DNA of 64,000 nucleotides from Eucommia ulmoides (GCA_016647705.1 CM028328.1:49957647-50021646); one strand, 5' to 3'. Counted from the stretch's first letter, positions 1 to 11,360 are shown. Made by a program: numbers and translations. The notes: a model not told the origin generated them from the sequence alone.

Positions 1-2
1 AT

Positions 3-173
3 CTTTCTCCGTTTGATGTAGGTGAAGATTTGAGGACGAATCCTTTCGAAGAGAGGGGGTATGATGAGAACCAACAAGCAACATCAAAGGACACATTGCA
101 TGTCCCGGGTGGGCCCATTACTAGGGCAAGATCCAAGAAGATCAAAGAAGCGCTTAATGGGTTAATTCAATAG
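3..173 (+). pseudogene. Ty3/gypsy polyprotein C-terminal tail (partial)
   Basis: One open frame enters from the left edge and stops at TAG 171-173. It reads through FDVGEDLRTNPFEERG and ends with GPITRARSKKIKEALNGLIQ. This basic TRARSKKIKEAL tail is the usual end of plant Ty3/gypsy gag-pol polyproteins, just after the integrase region. Only about 56 codons are in the window, so whether the rest of the element is intact cannot be judged. It is a transposon protein and not a host gene. Confidence 0.8.
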
Positions 174-790
174 CTTTGGGCTGAATCAAAAACAATAAAG
201 CCTAAATTAGGCCCAAATGACGATCAACGCCTAATCTATCTCATCAAAACAAGTAAATAGGTTTAGACATGAACTCAAATGGACCAAGGTATGAGGACCA
301 CGAAATTCTCAACATATTTATTTTATTTATTTGTATTTTAATTTTAATTTAGGTTATTTATTTGATAATTTGTAAGGAATGATTGCCAAATTAGTCTTCT
401 CCTTTTTAGATTAGGAGTAAGGTTTCCTTGTTTCTCTAGGGTTTTCTTTTTTTTTTTGTATTGTAGTCGCACTATTCACTGCTCACTGTTCACCACACTA
501 TTCATTACCTATTTAAGAAAGTTGTATCCCATGAGGAACATTAAATTATTTTGAATACAATTGTGAGAGTTTTTCTCTTAAATTCTTTAACGAACTTTTC
601 TTAAACTTATCAAGAATTTCTTGTAGCGTTCAAACCCTATATCTTTGGTTCGTGATTCATTATAATCATTGGGTCAAGATCATTACTTATGCCATTGGTT
701 CGCATTTCGTTCATAAACATTAGGCCAAGGTAAGGTATCTTTCAATTTCTGTATTTTTAGTTCATTCAAAATTTGATTTAGTTTTGATCT
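174..790 (+). mobile_element. Probable 3' non-coding region / LTR of the gypsy element
   Basis: This stretch directly follows the gypsy stop codon and has no credible ORF. It is AT-rich, with a T-rich run near 448-460. Its second half resembles an LTR R/U5 region: a TATTTAAGAAAG-like box near 511, then a CTTAAATTC-rich leader and two related GGTTCG repeats near 645 and 696. I could not fix the TG...CA ends or find a second LTR copy, so the boundaries are approximate. Confidence 0.45.
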
Positions 791-1029
791 TCACAAAGAA
801 ATTCTAAGTTGGTTCCGGGTCTCACTAATACTTGGTGAGGTTCGCATCACAAAGGCCCATATATATGTATTAACATCATCTCTCAAACTTAAGATAGTAA
901 CACAGACGTGAACTTGAGTTTCAAAACCAAAGTGTAAAAGAGTCTGGGCCGGTGGATATGCCTTGATACAAATATATGTTGTCTGCTCGGCAAAACTAAT
1001 GCAGTAAAGATGAACAATATTTTTTAGCA

Positions 1030-1300
1030 TATGGTGACAGATAAAGTGGCAATCAGTCTCGACATGTTTGGTACACTCATGAAAAATGTCACTTTGGTGA
1101 TTTGAATAACACTCCTATGGTCACAATTTAGAACAGTGACAATAGGGGAGAAAACTGCCATGTTGACAAGGATGCAGCGAAGTCAAAGTAGTTAATGTGT
1201 TATATCAGTGAAGGCACGATACTCAACTTTAGTATTAAAGTGGGCAAGCACTGTTTAATTGTTTCTTACTACGTGAGAAAATGAGGGAGTTTCCTAAGAA
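1030..1300 (-). pseudogene. Copia RNase H remnant
   Basis: Minus-strand translation shows TKVEYRAFTDITH near 1,210 and FHECTKHVETDCHF near 1,075. These match the copia RNase H landmarks (T-E-A-E-Y-R-A and H-E-R-T-K-H-I-E-I-D-C-H-F). Stops interrupt the frame between them. The tail continues as an open stretch to about 791 with the usual copia C-terminal character (ADQT-like SFAEQTT). It is non-functional. Confidence 0.75.
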
Positions 1301-1559
1301 GAAACAATAATCAGGAATAGAACGTCTATTAGTGGGATCCTAATCTAGTTGGCATCAAAATGAGACTCTAAGATGGGAGTGAACTAGTCTAAGAAATAAA
1401 TTTCGTGAAATAAGGTTCTTTTCACATACCGAATAATGTAAAGAACAACCAAGTAGCGATTGGTAAAAAGAGTAAACAAGAACTGGCTGACTTGATGAAC
1501 AATATTGACAATGTTTTAACGAGTAACAATAAGCTATAACAAAATTCCAACTAGTTGGT

Positions 1560-2100
1560 AATAGAGAGTGACGTCCAGGAGAAGAAAGCCGTATAGTGGA
1601 GTAAGTCTAATATTTAGCTCCAGAGTAGTGTTAGCAGTGGTAGAGTTAGTGTTAATAGCCCAGGAAATGAGATAATAGGCATATTTGGCCTAAGAAAGAA
1701 AATATTCGTCTGAAATAGATGAAACTTCGAGGCCCGAAAAATTAGGTAAGCATGCCAAGATATTTCATCTTAAATTGACCATTGAGAAAAATTTTGAGTT
1801 CTAAGATACCGCGTAGATCATTCTCTGTGATGATCATGTCATCCACATGCAATAAAAAAGGATAATATCATTGTCAGTTTAGCAAAGAAACAAGATAAAA
1901 TTGTGAACATTCGATATGAACTTAAACTGGTGAATAGTGGTATTAAATTTGTGAACTAAGCATGTGGAGTTTGTTTGAGACCATATAAGGCACGACAAAT
2001 GTGACAAACTTTGTGTTGGAGCAGTTAGACTAGGAGGGGTATACATATAAACTTCCTCAATGAGGTCGACGTTGAGGAAGGTATTCTTGACATCCATTTA
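1560..2100 (-). pseudogene. Copia reverse transcriptase remnant
   Basis: Minus-strand translation begins MDVKNTFLNVDLIEEVYMY near 2,095, matching the copia RT block MDVKNAFLNGDLxEEVYM. It reaches an HVDDMI motif near 1,835, a changed form of the catalytic YVDDM. Several stops and shifts lie between and after these blocks, so no active enzyme is encoded. It lies downstream of the integrase in the same copia element, as expected. Confidence 0.75.
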
Positions 2101-2811
2101 AAAATAGGTCCATTTGTGAATGGCAGCGATAGGAAAGAGAGTATGAATAAATGTGAGTATAGCTACTAGAGAAAAATTTCTATTCGTAGTTGATACCATA
2201 TTCCTAAGTGAATCATTTCCCAGCAAGTCAGGCTTTATAGTATTCAACGGAGTTATCAAGAAGTGTTTTAATTTTTATAATCCACTTGCATCCAATAGGA
2301 GTTTTCCTAAGAGGGAGGTAAACAAGATCTCAAGTATGAGTTTTGGTTAGGGTATGAAGTTCTTTGTTCATTGTTTTCTACCAAAGAGGGTTAGTATTGA
2401 CCTCCTTATATAATTTAGGCTTATACAATTAAGTATGGTAGAAAAATAATAAAAATCACGAAGATATGGGAAAAATTGTGTTACCCTACTAGAATGATGG
2501 GGATTCTCTAGGATAGGTTTAGTTGGTGTGCATTTGAAGTTATTGGGACAGATTCGAGTGGAGTCATGCTTAGGATCCACAAATAGAGCAAGAATGTCAG
2601 TGGAGGTCAGTAGAGTAGATGGAGGATCTATTTAAGACTTATTAATATTTGTGTTTGGATGATCAGGAAATAAGTTGATGGATGGATTATTGAAATGTAG
2701 ATGGTTGGCGGTAGATGTCAAATTAAACTTGGATAAGGAATAAAACATCTTGTGTTTCCAGAGGGTGATACGTTAACAAATCCAGAGACGATTAGAAATG
2801 GGATCCCAAAA

Positions 2812-3260
2812 TCAATATATTTTGTGATCAATTTCATATTCGAGAAAATAACATACTCGAACCCGAGGTTCAAGTTTGGTATGTTCATGAGATTGTAAGA
2901 TGACAAAATAGACACACCTAAAGACTTTTAAGAAGTTGGCATTAGAAGAAACTCCATGTAACTTCTTATAAGGGCAAAGATTACCAATGGTAGGTGAAAA
3001 AACCCAATTGATGGTATAAATGGTAGTAAGAGTAGTTTCTCTCCAAAAGCGCTCTAGGAAAGAGGATGAAATGAGTAGTGCATGAACAATATAGGATATA
3101 TCGATATTTACATTCAGCTTGACCATTTTGGGCAGAAGTGTCAAAACAATATCTCTGGAAAAATGTGCCACGTTCGAATGGTGGAAATGAAAAATCAGTC
3201 CTTATATTCCATGGTATTATCAGCTTTAAATATTTTGATATTGCAAAAAAAAATATGTTT
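2812..3260 (-). pseudogene. Copia integrase remnant
   Basis: An open minus-strand stretch at 2,812-3,171 contains ERFWRETTLTTIYTINWVFS, TIGNLCPYKKLHG and a HEHTKLEPR segment. These are typical of the C-terminal half of copia integrase (ARALL..FWGEA..TAVYTINR...P). Just upstream, near 3,230, IFKADNTMEY resembles the D-N-G-x-E-Y catalytic segment, with a stop after it. The catalytic core is broken, so this is a fossil. Confidence 0.75.
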
Positions 3261-3648
3261 GAACTATGACAATAAATTCTAAATAGATTTAAGATAATTA
3301 TGAATGCTTATGTATGAGGTACAACAAGGCGTACCTAGACTAGTTATAGACCAATATAACAAAGTATTTGGATTATCCCATTATGGTGGAAAGTGAGGGT
3401 TCCCAAATATCAGATTGGACTAAGTTAAAGAGTAAATGAGAGATTGATTTACTAGTGGAAAAATATAAGGCGTGTTGTTTAGCTTATCTACATGAAGGCA
3501 ATTGAGATGCTTAGTAGAGACAGTGCTTAATTCTCCACTAGAGACTAAAGTGAGGATAATTCTGATAGATACTTGACCTAACTAAAAATGTCAAAGGCTG
3601 AGATAATATAAATCAAGTGATGATGACAATAATGGTGCTTTTATGAGA

Positions 3649-3780
3649 ATGATGGGTGCAATGGTGATACTGATAAAGATGATGATGGTAAAGATAAATT
3701 AAGTGATGATGATGAAGATGGTGGTATTGGTAGTGGTGATGATGATAATGATGATGATGATGATGATGGAGGTAGGGTTA
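3649..3780. repeat. TGATGA-rich trinucleotide microsatellite
   Basis: Imperfect GAT/TGG/TGA trinucleotide repeats, most regular from about 3,735 to 3,770. They arose inside the copia element between integrase and protease. They translate to long serine runs in one frame, which is an artefact of the repeat. Confidence 0.8.
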
Positions 3781-4253
3781 CACAAGTTGATGAAATGAAT
3801 AGGGAGTCGTTAGGATTGAATTGGAAGGTATAAACCACTTAGCTCAAACAGATATCCAATTTTACGACCAGTCTCAAGAATTTTTCTTGTCCAATGATCC
3901 TTCACTAGATAACTAGTTTTAGAAAATATTACTTCACATCCCAATTCATAGAGTTTCGTAACGGATAAGAGGTATAAAGTGAATTTTGAAATTAGACACG
4001 TGGTATAAATAAAAAGATGTAAAGTAGAAATCTAATCAATATTGACTGGCACACATATGAGAACGATTAAAAGTATGAATGTTAGGAGCATCCACAGAGG
4101 ATAGTTTGGATGAGAAGATGTTGGGATCATAAGTCAGATAATTACAACAAGTAGAATTAAAGAACCAAGAAGAATTCTCTATAGTAAGTAAAAGAGCTAG
4201 GAAAAAAGTTTGTATCGGAATTGGAGAGAAAGTATTTGAAGATTGAATTCATG
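3781..4253 (-). pseudogene. Copia protease-region remnant
   Basis: Near 4,080-4,200 the minus strand reads WFFNSTCCNYLTYDPNIFSS followed by an aligned APNIHTF segment. This matches the copia protease block W-x-x-D-S-A-C-C-N-H-M-T. The usual catalytic Asp is replaced by Asn here. Further toward the integrase there is only broken coding sequence. The frame is cut at 4,253 by the solo LTR and resumes at 6,613. Confidence 0.65.
4249..4253. repeat. Left target-site duplication of solo LTR (TCATG)
   Basis: TCATG lies directly before TGTAAGACCCC and is repeated at 6,613-6,617 directly after GTCGTTACA. A perfect 5-bp duplication is the mark of retroviral-type integrase. Confidence 0.85.
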
Positions 4254-4528
4254 TGTAAGACCCCGATTTTTATATACAATTATTTTAGCTGCGTTTTATA
4301 ATATTTCAAAAATAACGAGGTGGATAGCGATATTAATTATGTGATTTAAAAGTTTAGGGGTCAAATTGTACATTTTCAAAACATTAAAATTATGGTTGGG
4401 TTAATTTATAAATTAACTAAAAAAAAAAAGGGGGCTTGGTGTAAATTAAATATTATATATAGAGAGAGAAAGAGAGAGTTGGTGAAAATGAGGGGAGGAG
4501 TGAAGGGCCACTTGGCTGGCCGTTTGAT

Positions 4529-4534
4529 CACACA

Positions 4535-4591
<57 letters not shown>

Positions 4592-4592
4592 T
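4529..4592. repeat. (CA)n then (TA)n microsatellite
   Basis: CA dinucleotides run for roughly 45 bp and pass into ATATAT. They lie inside the solo LTR. The other-strand reading gives a meaningless Cys-Val run. Confidence 0.9.
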
Positions 4593-5062
4593 ATACACAT
4601 ATATACGGTAGGGAACACAGAGAGATGAAGAGGAAGAATCGAGAAGCGATCACAACGAAGAGAGAAAAAAAAAGAGGAGCTACAGGCGGCAAAGAGAGAT
4701 GGTCGGTCATTCGGTCTGAAACGAAATAAAAGTAGAAGCGATCAACATTCGTGTGGGTGTGTTGTGCCGACAAAACCCAATAGAACGAAAGCAAAGGAAA
4801 TCGGAGAGAGAGAGAGAGAAACGGCAGACGGTGTAGTCGTCACTCCAGTGAGTGTATGTATGCTCTGTTTCTTATTTGTTCATGTGCATGTGTGTTGTTC
4901 TATCGTCGATCATGTAGGATTCGCCAGCGGTGGGATTATATGTTTGGCGTGTGTGTGTGTTTCCATGTATGCGTGTATGTCATTCGTCGATTTTGTCGTC
5001 GGTGATCGTGTGGGTATGCGTATGGGTTGTTGGCATAGGTGTGTTCCTCCGGTGAGTCTATG

Positions 5063-5065
<3 letters not shown>

Positions 5066-5100
<35 letters not shown>
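5066..5100. repeat. (TG)n microsatellite
   Basis: An uninterrupted TG dinucleotide run inside the solo LTR. A second TG run of about 30 bp lies at 5,480-5,510, and GA runs lie near 4,805-4,820 and 5,168-5,182. Confidence 0.9.
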
Positions 5101-5102
<2 letters not shown>

Positions 5103-5476
5103 AATTGTTGCGATGTGTGTGTATGTCGCCATTGGTTGGATAAAAGGAAACAGAAACAGAAAACGAAAGAGAGAGAGAGAGCAGGTTCGGCGGTCAGTAG
5201 TGGTCCGTTGAAGAGGGGTGCATGATTGTGTGTTTTCTGTTTCCGTTGGTGCTGCCGTGTGTGTGTATGTGTTCCGACGGTGACAGTGGTGTCCGTGTTC
5301 AGCCAAGATATGGCTGTGTGTATTGTGTATATTGTTGGATATGTGGGTTTTGTGTGTTCTGTTCATGGTAAGGGATTCGTCGGTTGTGGGTGTGCCGCCG
5401 TCAGTTAGTTTGGCCGGCGGTGAGTAGAAGTTAGAGAGAGAGAATAGTGGGTGTGGGTGTGTGGGTGTTTTGCGTC

Positions 5477-5517
<41 letters not shown>

Positions 5518-6612
5518 GTCGTCGTTCGGTTGGCTCGACGGTGGTGGTTTAGTGTGGGTTTGTTGGTGGTTGTTGTGAAGGATGATCATCAGAGGAAGGA
5601 GAGAGAGAAAGAGAGGGAGAGAGACGGTACGTTCAACAAGGAAAAACATAGGAGCAGGTGGTGAGGAGTTTGCCTCAGTAGTGTTGTGTTCGCTTAGTCA
5701 GTGGAGGATTAATGTGCAGATGAAGAGGTGCGCCTTGGCAGTGGAAATCTTACTGAGGCGGTGGCTGGTCAGTAAACCAAAACATATGCAGGAAGAAGAA
5801 GCGGGAAAAAAAAAAAAAAAAAAAGGAAAACTGCACAAACCACCCCAATAAAACCTAAAACTCATCTCGCAGACAGACAGAAAATTCGGGAAATGTAGAA
5901 TTCTAAACTCTTCTAATATATGTATTTAATTGTATTTAATTTTCTCATGGGTGATTATGAAGTTATTTGATATATTGTTGTGATATTTTACACGTCGAAA
6001 TTATATGAAATAAGTTGGACGATATGGAATCTATGTGACGAGCATGCTTATGTGGTTTATGTGTTATATTAATTAAATGCACGTATTAGAGGGGTTAGAG
6101 TTCTACTGAGCGTTAGCTCACAACCCCACAGTGTTTGGTTGCAAGGACGGCTGGGAGAAAACGAGAGAAGAATTTTATTTGAAATTTCTATTTCATAAAG
6201 ATTGTAATTATTATTTATTGTTGGAATCGGAAGAACTGATAAGTATGATTTTCAAAATTGTTTGTAAAATCTAAATTGTAATATACTGTAAAATTCAATT
6301 TGATATAAAATGGTGTTGAGATAAATTTGAGTTAATAAAAATGTTGGAAATGGGGATTTAAATTATAAACCTGAGAGTTTTAAATTGGTCGCCGTTGTGC
6401 AGAAATTGAGTGGATTAAATATAAAATAGATGATTGAATTTTTATTTGTTGATATTTAAATAATGACTATTAGATTTAATAATTGGTGTTGTAAAATCGG
6501 TAACAAGAATTATCGCCATTATTAATAAAAATTTACCACATATTGTATATTGGAAAGTTGACAAGTCGGTGTTAGGATAGGAATTCTCTATAGGGGAAAC
6601 CAAGTCGTTACA

Positions 6613-7760
6613 TCATGTCCTCAATAGAGACGGAAATAGCGGTAGGGGCAATATCGAAACCCTTATTAGCAGCAAGAACGATCGTTGAAGGATAAACCTT
6701 GGACATCGTCGTTGAATAGGATCACAAATATACAATAAAGTACACTTTATGATATGAATCTGGAAAAATGAAAGCCATGAATGGATTCAGAATGCCAAAA
6801 TTTTCCAGAAACTCAGGAATTGGTCTATGGTCGTGAAGAATCGATTGATGAACTATTGAATCAGTCAAAATACCATGATGAATTAAATCAACAATATATG
6901 GATAAGTATATTATATGATCTAAACTTGAATAAACAGAGGCTGCAGATGGATTCAGAATGCTAAAATTAGCCAAAATTCAGTATACGAATCTCAAAAATC
7001 GATCTGAAAAATGGTAAATCGATCAATAAATCTCCAGTACTAAACTAGTCATCAGGCCCTATTGGCTAGGGCTAACAAGGTGGTAGGACGCTGGCATGGT
7101 AGTTAAGGTTCCACTGACGTGCATGGCATCTGATTGTATGATGATGTGGAAAATGATGTAGGTGTGGGCATAATGATCTGTTGATGTGGAGGTGATATGG
7201 TAATGATATGCTGAGGAAGCAACTAAGGTGGTATTGATATAGTGAGTCTAGCAAATGTATTGGGTGATGTGGAAAATGACATGGCAACAATATGGCGATG
7301 AGATGGCAGTGGTATTGTGGTGACGTGTCCTAACACATGGTGCTAAGCTAATGGTAAGTTGGTGCTTGGGATAAAGCCAACGAAGTAGCCACCAATGTTG
7401 GTTGTGCATGACAGTTAGTGCATGTGACGTCCGTTGGTGGTAATTTTTATGGCATTTGAATCGTCTTGTCGAGATAGTTCGAATGTTGTGTTATTTGTGG
7501 GCGTTGGATAAATGATGAAACCCACAAAGGTCAGAAACCATGATGGTGGCACAGATAACTCTAGTGGTGCGTAGATGTGCATGGAAGGTTGGTTGGGTTT
7601 CTCTCTAGTGGCATTGGACTCACTATTTCAATATAAGTCGAAGGGAAGTGTTAGATTTGGTGTTGAAAAGTTGGAACGATGATAAAACAAATCGAGTAGT
7701 AGCGGGGGTGATTCGAAAAGAAAAGGTTGCAGGATTTTAGTAAGACCAGAAGTAAGAAAA
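6613..7760 (-). pseudogene. Copia gag-like remnant
   Basis: This part lies between the copia primer-binding site and the solo LTR insertion, where gag belongs. A readable minus-strand stretch at about 6,615-6,700 runs up to the insertion. The remainder contains open segments separated by stops. No zinc knuckle (CCHC) could be seen. The call rests on position within the element more than on sequence. Confidence 0.5.
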
Positions 7761-7776
7761 ATTGACTCTAATACCA
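7761..7776 (-). other. Copia primer-binding site (initiator tRNA-Met type)
   Basis: On the minus strand the LTR end is followed at once by TGGTATTAGAGTCAAT. This differs by one base in its first 11 from TGGTATCAGAG, the complement of the 3' end of initiator tRNA-Met. It fixes the orientation and the 5' LTR edge of the copia element. Confidence 0.8.
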
Positions 7777-7954
7777 TGTTAGAATAATTGAGAGGTAGAA
7801 TATTGAGAGGATATGAGACGGTTGTATTAATATATATGAAAGGTATTAGTATATAGAAATGTATAGAAGGTCTACATGTAGACAATGACTAGAGTTACCC
7901 TAGTGGACCTAGGATTTAACCTAATGGGCTAAGGTTAATATACATGTATTAGCA
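7777..7954 (-). mobile_element. Copia 5' LTR (about 178 bp)
   Basis: The + strand reads TGTTAGAATAATTGAGAGG at the edge touching the primer-binding site and appears to end ...GTATTAGCA near 7,954. The far edge is inferred from the CA dinucleotide and the family-like GGTTAATATACATGTATTA end. The other LTR is not visible. Confidence 0.65.
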
Positions 7955-8850
7955 ATAAAATTATTTTATTCACAAGTTTTAAGTCTGCAGCCAGTAATAA
8001 TCTAGTAAATAAATAAATTTGTACGCCATAAATTTCTTTAGTACATCTAAATAGAGCAAAAAAAAATTGTTAGACGATAAAGTGTGTTCAGCCCGGCTTT
8101 ATGCATACCTCAATCAATCACCTCTTCATATAATTTTAAGGGTGCACTCTTCTATATCGGTCTAATGCATTCATCATTTTATTCTTAGGGTGTCTCATAC
8201 GAACATCGAACCCTCATTGAAATTTTATAATAAAATAGAGCAATTTAATATTAAAATTTAGAACACATTAAAATAATACTTGCATGTACAAGACTCCTTT
8301 GGTTTTTTTGTCGAAATCAACAAGGTACACCCTACAAATCCTCTTTAATATTTATTAAATGCTTTCCAAAGAAGAATGTTATACATGTTTATGTTTGGTC
8401 CATTAGTCACCTCTCAATCTCATTCTCAAATCTTTCCCATTACCTGTACAAAATGATTATGATTCCTAATTAAGGATTCTCCCATTATTAAATTTAAGTA
8501 ACAACCAAAGATTTAGGAAACCAAATCAGTATATATTAATTAAGAGCAATATTGGAACCAAGTTGTGGTCGGAAAGCTGTGACCAAACATAAATTAGTTT
8601 ATCTTGGGCCTATCCAATTATTAATGCTAAATGTTTAGAAAAACAAGACAAAATAATGAATTGTGAGATTTAGTGGACCCTAGTTTAACTCTGATGCATA
8701 GAATTGAGCCAAATGCATCATGTATCATTGGGCCAAATATCCTTCGTACACTTTATGGGGATTTGGAAAAATGTGTCCTGCAATTATTATTCGGAATTCA
8801 CACAGATAGTTTGTGTAATTTTAACAAATACTAAACACACTCTACCAACA
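7955..8850. other. Gene-free AT-rich stretch
   Basis: No ORF with recognisable domains, no RNA gene and no clear repeat boundary could be found. The bases are AT-rich with scattered stops in all frames. Confidence 0.6.
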
Positions 8851-9038
8851 TGAGTTGGCTCAAGAGGAAGGGGTTTGGGTTCCTTTAAGCAACTTCCAGG
8901 GATCGAAACCTGGAGTTGTGTATAGAGTGTACTCTGTTGGGAGAGGTCCCCGCTTCGGCATCCGACTATACCTCAAGAGATTAGTCTCCGCCGATCGTGG
9001 TGTGGGGATACCCTGGTATATACCTAAAAAAAAAAAAA
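8851..9038 (+). mobile_element. tRNA-derived SINE, copy 1
   Basis: The unit begins TGAGTTGGCTCAAGAGG (box A-like) and has a box B-like GGGATCGAAACC at 8,899-8,910. A non-coding body follows, then a 13-base A tail at 9,026-9,038. Two polymerase III boxes about 40 bp apart plus an A tail are typical of plant SINEs. A degenerate flank, ACACTCTACC before it and ACACTCTCCG after it, may be the target duplication. The ORFs through it are artefacts. Confidence 0.75.
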
Positions 9039-9050
9039 CACTCTCCGTCT

Positions 9051-9196
9051 GAGCTAAATCAATTGATAGGCATTTGCAAAGTCAAGAATTCGAGCTTGCA
9101 GAAAAGTATTTGTTGGGAAGGGCAGCCACGCACCCTGAACGAGCTAGTCTTTCACCCTGTATGGGTAGGGAGACACTCGTGAGTATACCAAAAAAA
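9051..9196 (+). mobile_element. tRNA-derived SINE, copy 2, adjacent to copy 1
   Basis: GAGCTAAATCAATTGATAGG looks like box A, and GAATTCGAGCTTGC near 9,087 looks like a box B. The unit ends with AAAAAAA at 9,190-9,196. Flanks ACACTCTCCGTC (9,038-9,049) and ACACTCCCTGTC (9,098+100 onward, at 9,198-9,209) are near-identical and probably the target duplication. Its sequence differs from copy 1, so it is another family or an old relative. Confidence 0.6.
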
Positions 9197-9210
9197 TACA
9201 CTCCCTGTCA

Positions 9211-10602
9211 TTTTTATAGTATCTGATATATTTTGTATCTTTTCAATTTAGTTTAACATCTTCCATTATATTTTATTGACTAGACTACATTTGCAACATA
9301 GTATTTTTTGTTATTAATTTATTTCATATATATTTTTTTTTTTACTCCTCTCTGATTTTGTATTTTTATTTTTTAATTTTTTTTTATTTTCACTCTGTAT
9401 TTTTTATTATATTTCTTTTTAGTATGGTATTTGTAGAAAAAGAAATTGAAAGTAAGAATCTGTAAAATAAAATTCCAAAAACAAAAACAAAAAAAAAGTG
9501 GGATTTGAAAAAAAAAATGAATAAAAAAAAAAGTAAAACAAAAACAAAAAAAATAAAATTAAAGCTTTATTTTATTTTATGTTTATTGTTTATTGTTTTT
9601 AATTTTTTTACTTTCGATTTTTTTTCTATAAACACCATATACCAAAATAAAAGAAATTAAGTGAAAAATACAAATCAAAAAATGAAAAATAGAAAACAAA
9701 AGAGAAATATAGAGAGTAGAAAAGAGAAAATAAAAATAAAAACCAAAATTGGAAAATAAAATAATAAGAAAAAACACATGTTGCAAGGGTATTTTTGCCA
9801 ATAAAATGTGATAAGAAATGCGTCAGATATTATGAAACAAGAAAGACATCTAATTCACAAAAATTATATATACATTCCAAACATAAAACAAGAAAGACAA
9901 TTAATTTACAAAAATATAATCAAGTTAAAAATTACATATCTTTTAGTAGCTCGGAAAAAAAATTACATATCTTTTAGTAGCTCGGAGATTTCTAGTCACA
10001 ATCTAATACAACAATTTGAGACAATCATTAATGATTGTACATTGGAAAATGGATTTTACCGATGATTGATGATTGCCTCCTCGAATTCTAGACATGAGAA
10101 GTAGCAAAAATGCCAAAACAATCAAAGGTTCAACGTCCAAAAGATTATTAATGTTATGCAATAAAAACACTCAAAGAAAACAACAAATTTATCATACATA
10201 AATGAAAAATGTGAACAATCGTCAATAAATTAAACTACCTAAGTGGAAAAAGAATAGCCAATGACACATCAATAACACGAAAACAAACAATAAATAAAAA
10301 TTTTAAAACACATAAAATTACAATTTTGCCTCTAATTCCATCCAATTTGGACGGAGAATTTAACAGAATCATCTTTTAAAATCACGTTCATACTTATAAG
10401 GTTTAAACTGAAACGTAACAAAGTTATTAGACCACATAAAAATGTGTCAATACTTAGAGGGTCTAAAATGAATTTTATCTTGGATATTAATTAATAATAG
10501 ATAATGTATTTTATATTCTTCCTCTTTTTATTCTCATCTTTCAGCTACTTCTGAAAAATCATATATAAGCATACCGAGTAACATTTTATATTAACTAGCG
10601 TG
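9211..10602. other. AT-rich, gene-free stretch
   Basis: Long A/T homopolymers and simple AT-rich sequence (9,330-9,770) lead into moderately AT-rich unique sequence. A 27-bp direct duplication (ACATATCTTTTAGTAGCTCG core) occurs near 9,932 and 9,965. No coding or RNA gene was found. Confidence 0.6.
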
Positions 10603-11009
10603 TAACCCGTACCTAAAAACACTAGTGTAAAAATATTGAATCCAATTTATTATTATTTTTTAATTTAATTTTTATAAATTTATTTTTCAATATTTTTAAT
10701 TGAATGTTCACATATTATATTTTGTAATTTTGGTAAATTTAATATCCATAATTTCTATGTATTATGTTTCCTATTTATATTATTTATTTAATTTAATTTT
10801 CTTGAATTTAATTATTGTTTCATTATTATTACTAAGTTTAATATTCAAAAATTTAATTTTCATAATTTTCGTATATTATGTTTCTTTTTTATATTATTTA
10901 TTAATTACTTTAATTTCTATACATTTAAAACTTTAGTATTATTATTAAATTAAATATTAATATATTATTTAATGCTCAAAAATTTTGTATATTTTCTCTT
11001 TTATATTAT
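10603..11009. repeat. AT-rich repeat block, left part (possible Helitron end)
   Basis: It contains short diverged repeats built on TTTAATATCCATAATTT and TTTTCGTATATTATGTTTC. The same units in the same orientation fill 30,437-31,270, so one block was split by the MULE. Its left edge ACTAGCGTGTAACCCGT reads on the minus strand as ACGGGTTACACGCTAGT, which resembles a Helitron 3' end (CTAG followed by T). The hairpin usually found before that end is not clear. Confidence 0.5.
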
Positions 11010-11018
11010 TTCTTTAAT
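11010..11018. repeat. Left 9-bp target duplication of the MULE (TTCTTTAAT)
   Basis: TTCTTTAAT lies directly before the GGATTTTTTA terminus and recurs at 30,428-30,436 directly after TAAAAAACCC. Nine bases is the normal MULE duplication length. With the element removed, the flanks rejoin into a normal unit of the surrounding AT-rich repeat. Confidence 0.75.
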
Positions 11019-11360
11019 GGATTTTTTAGAAAATAACTCATTTTTAGACAATAATTTAGAATGGGCCCATAAACCATAGCCCCACACAATTAAACATCTA
11101 ACTATTATTTTTTAGGCCATTTTAATATGGGCCCCAAGGCCCACCTACATATTAGTGTTATCCCCAAATAACACTATATATTTACCCTAAACCCCATTTG
11201 CAGCCGTGAATGTCACTGTGGGAGAGAGAGCGCGTGATGAGAGCTTAATTTGGAAGGTAATATGTGTGAGTAATAATCAGTCAAAATTTGGAAACTACCA
11301 TTCTCAACACCCAAGATATAACCCTTCCACAACAACAATCTCGGCGCGCTCCTACCCAAA
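11019..11360 (+). repeat. Left terminal inverted repeat of the MULE
   Basis: Matches the reverse complement of 30,180-30,427 in order: terminus GGRTTTTTTA, GGGCCCCAAGGYCCA, a short gap, AGAGMRRGCGCGTGAT, then TTGGAAGGT. Identity is patchy with gaps, so this is an old element. Confidence 0.6.

Larger units (their letters stand above)
4254..6612 (+). mobile_element. Solo LTR (gypsy type), 2,359 bp
   Basis: The unit starts TGTAAGACCCCGATTTT and ends AAGTCGTTACA, so it has TG...CA ends, and it is flanked by the perfect 5-bp duplication TCATG. It has no internal polyprotein, primer-binding site or second LTR, so it is a solo LTR left by recombination between LTRs. The start sequence and the internal CTGAGCGTTAGCTCAC segment near 6,103 are familiar from long LTRs of plant chromovirus-like Ty3/gypsy elements. 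The interior is rich in CA, TG and GA microsatellites and holds no credible gene. It interrupts the copia element between gag and protease. Confidence 0.85.
791..7954 (-). mobile_element. Degenerate Ty1/copia retrotransposon, split by a solo LTR
   Basis: On the minus strand the copia domains occur in normal order from high to low coordinates: LTR (7,777-7,954), primer-binding site, gag-like remnant, protease region, integrase, reverse transcriptase, RNase H. All frames carry stops and shifts, so it is inactive. A 2.36-kb solo LTR plus its 5-bp duplication sits between gag and protease. Subtracting it leaves about 4.8 kb, a normal copia length. The 3' LTR expected near 800 is not recognisable, so the left end is truncated or eroded where it meets the gypsy sequence. 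Confidence 0.8.

Noticed and set aside
3649..3838. A serine-rich small protein on the minus strand
   Set aside because: It is a translation of a TGATGA microsatellite within a dead copia element.
4764..5664. Overlapping ORFs on both strands rich in Val-Cys and Thr-His
   Set aside because: They follow from TG/CA microsatellites in a solo LTR and match no protein.
8851..9196. tRNA genes
   Set aside because: Box A and B motifs are present, but no cloverleaf can be drawn, and the A tails show SINEs.
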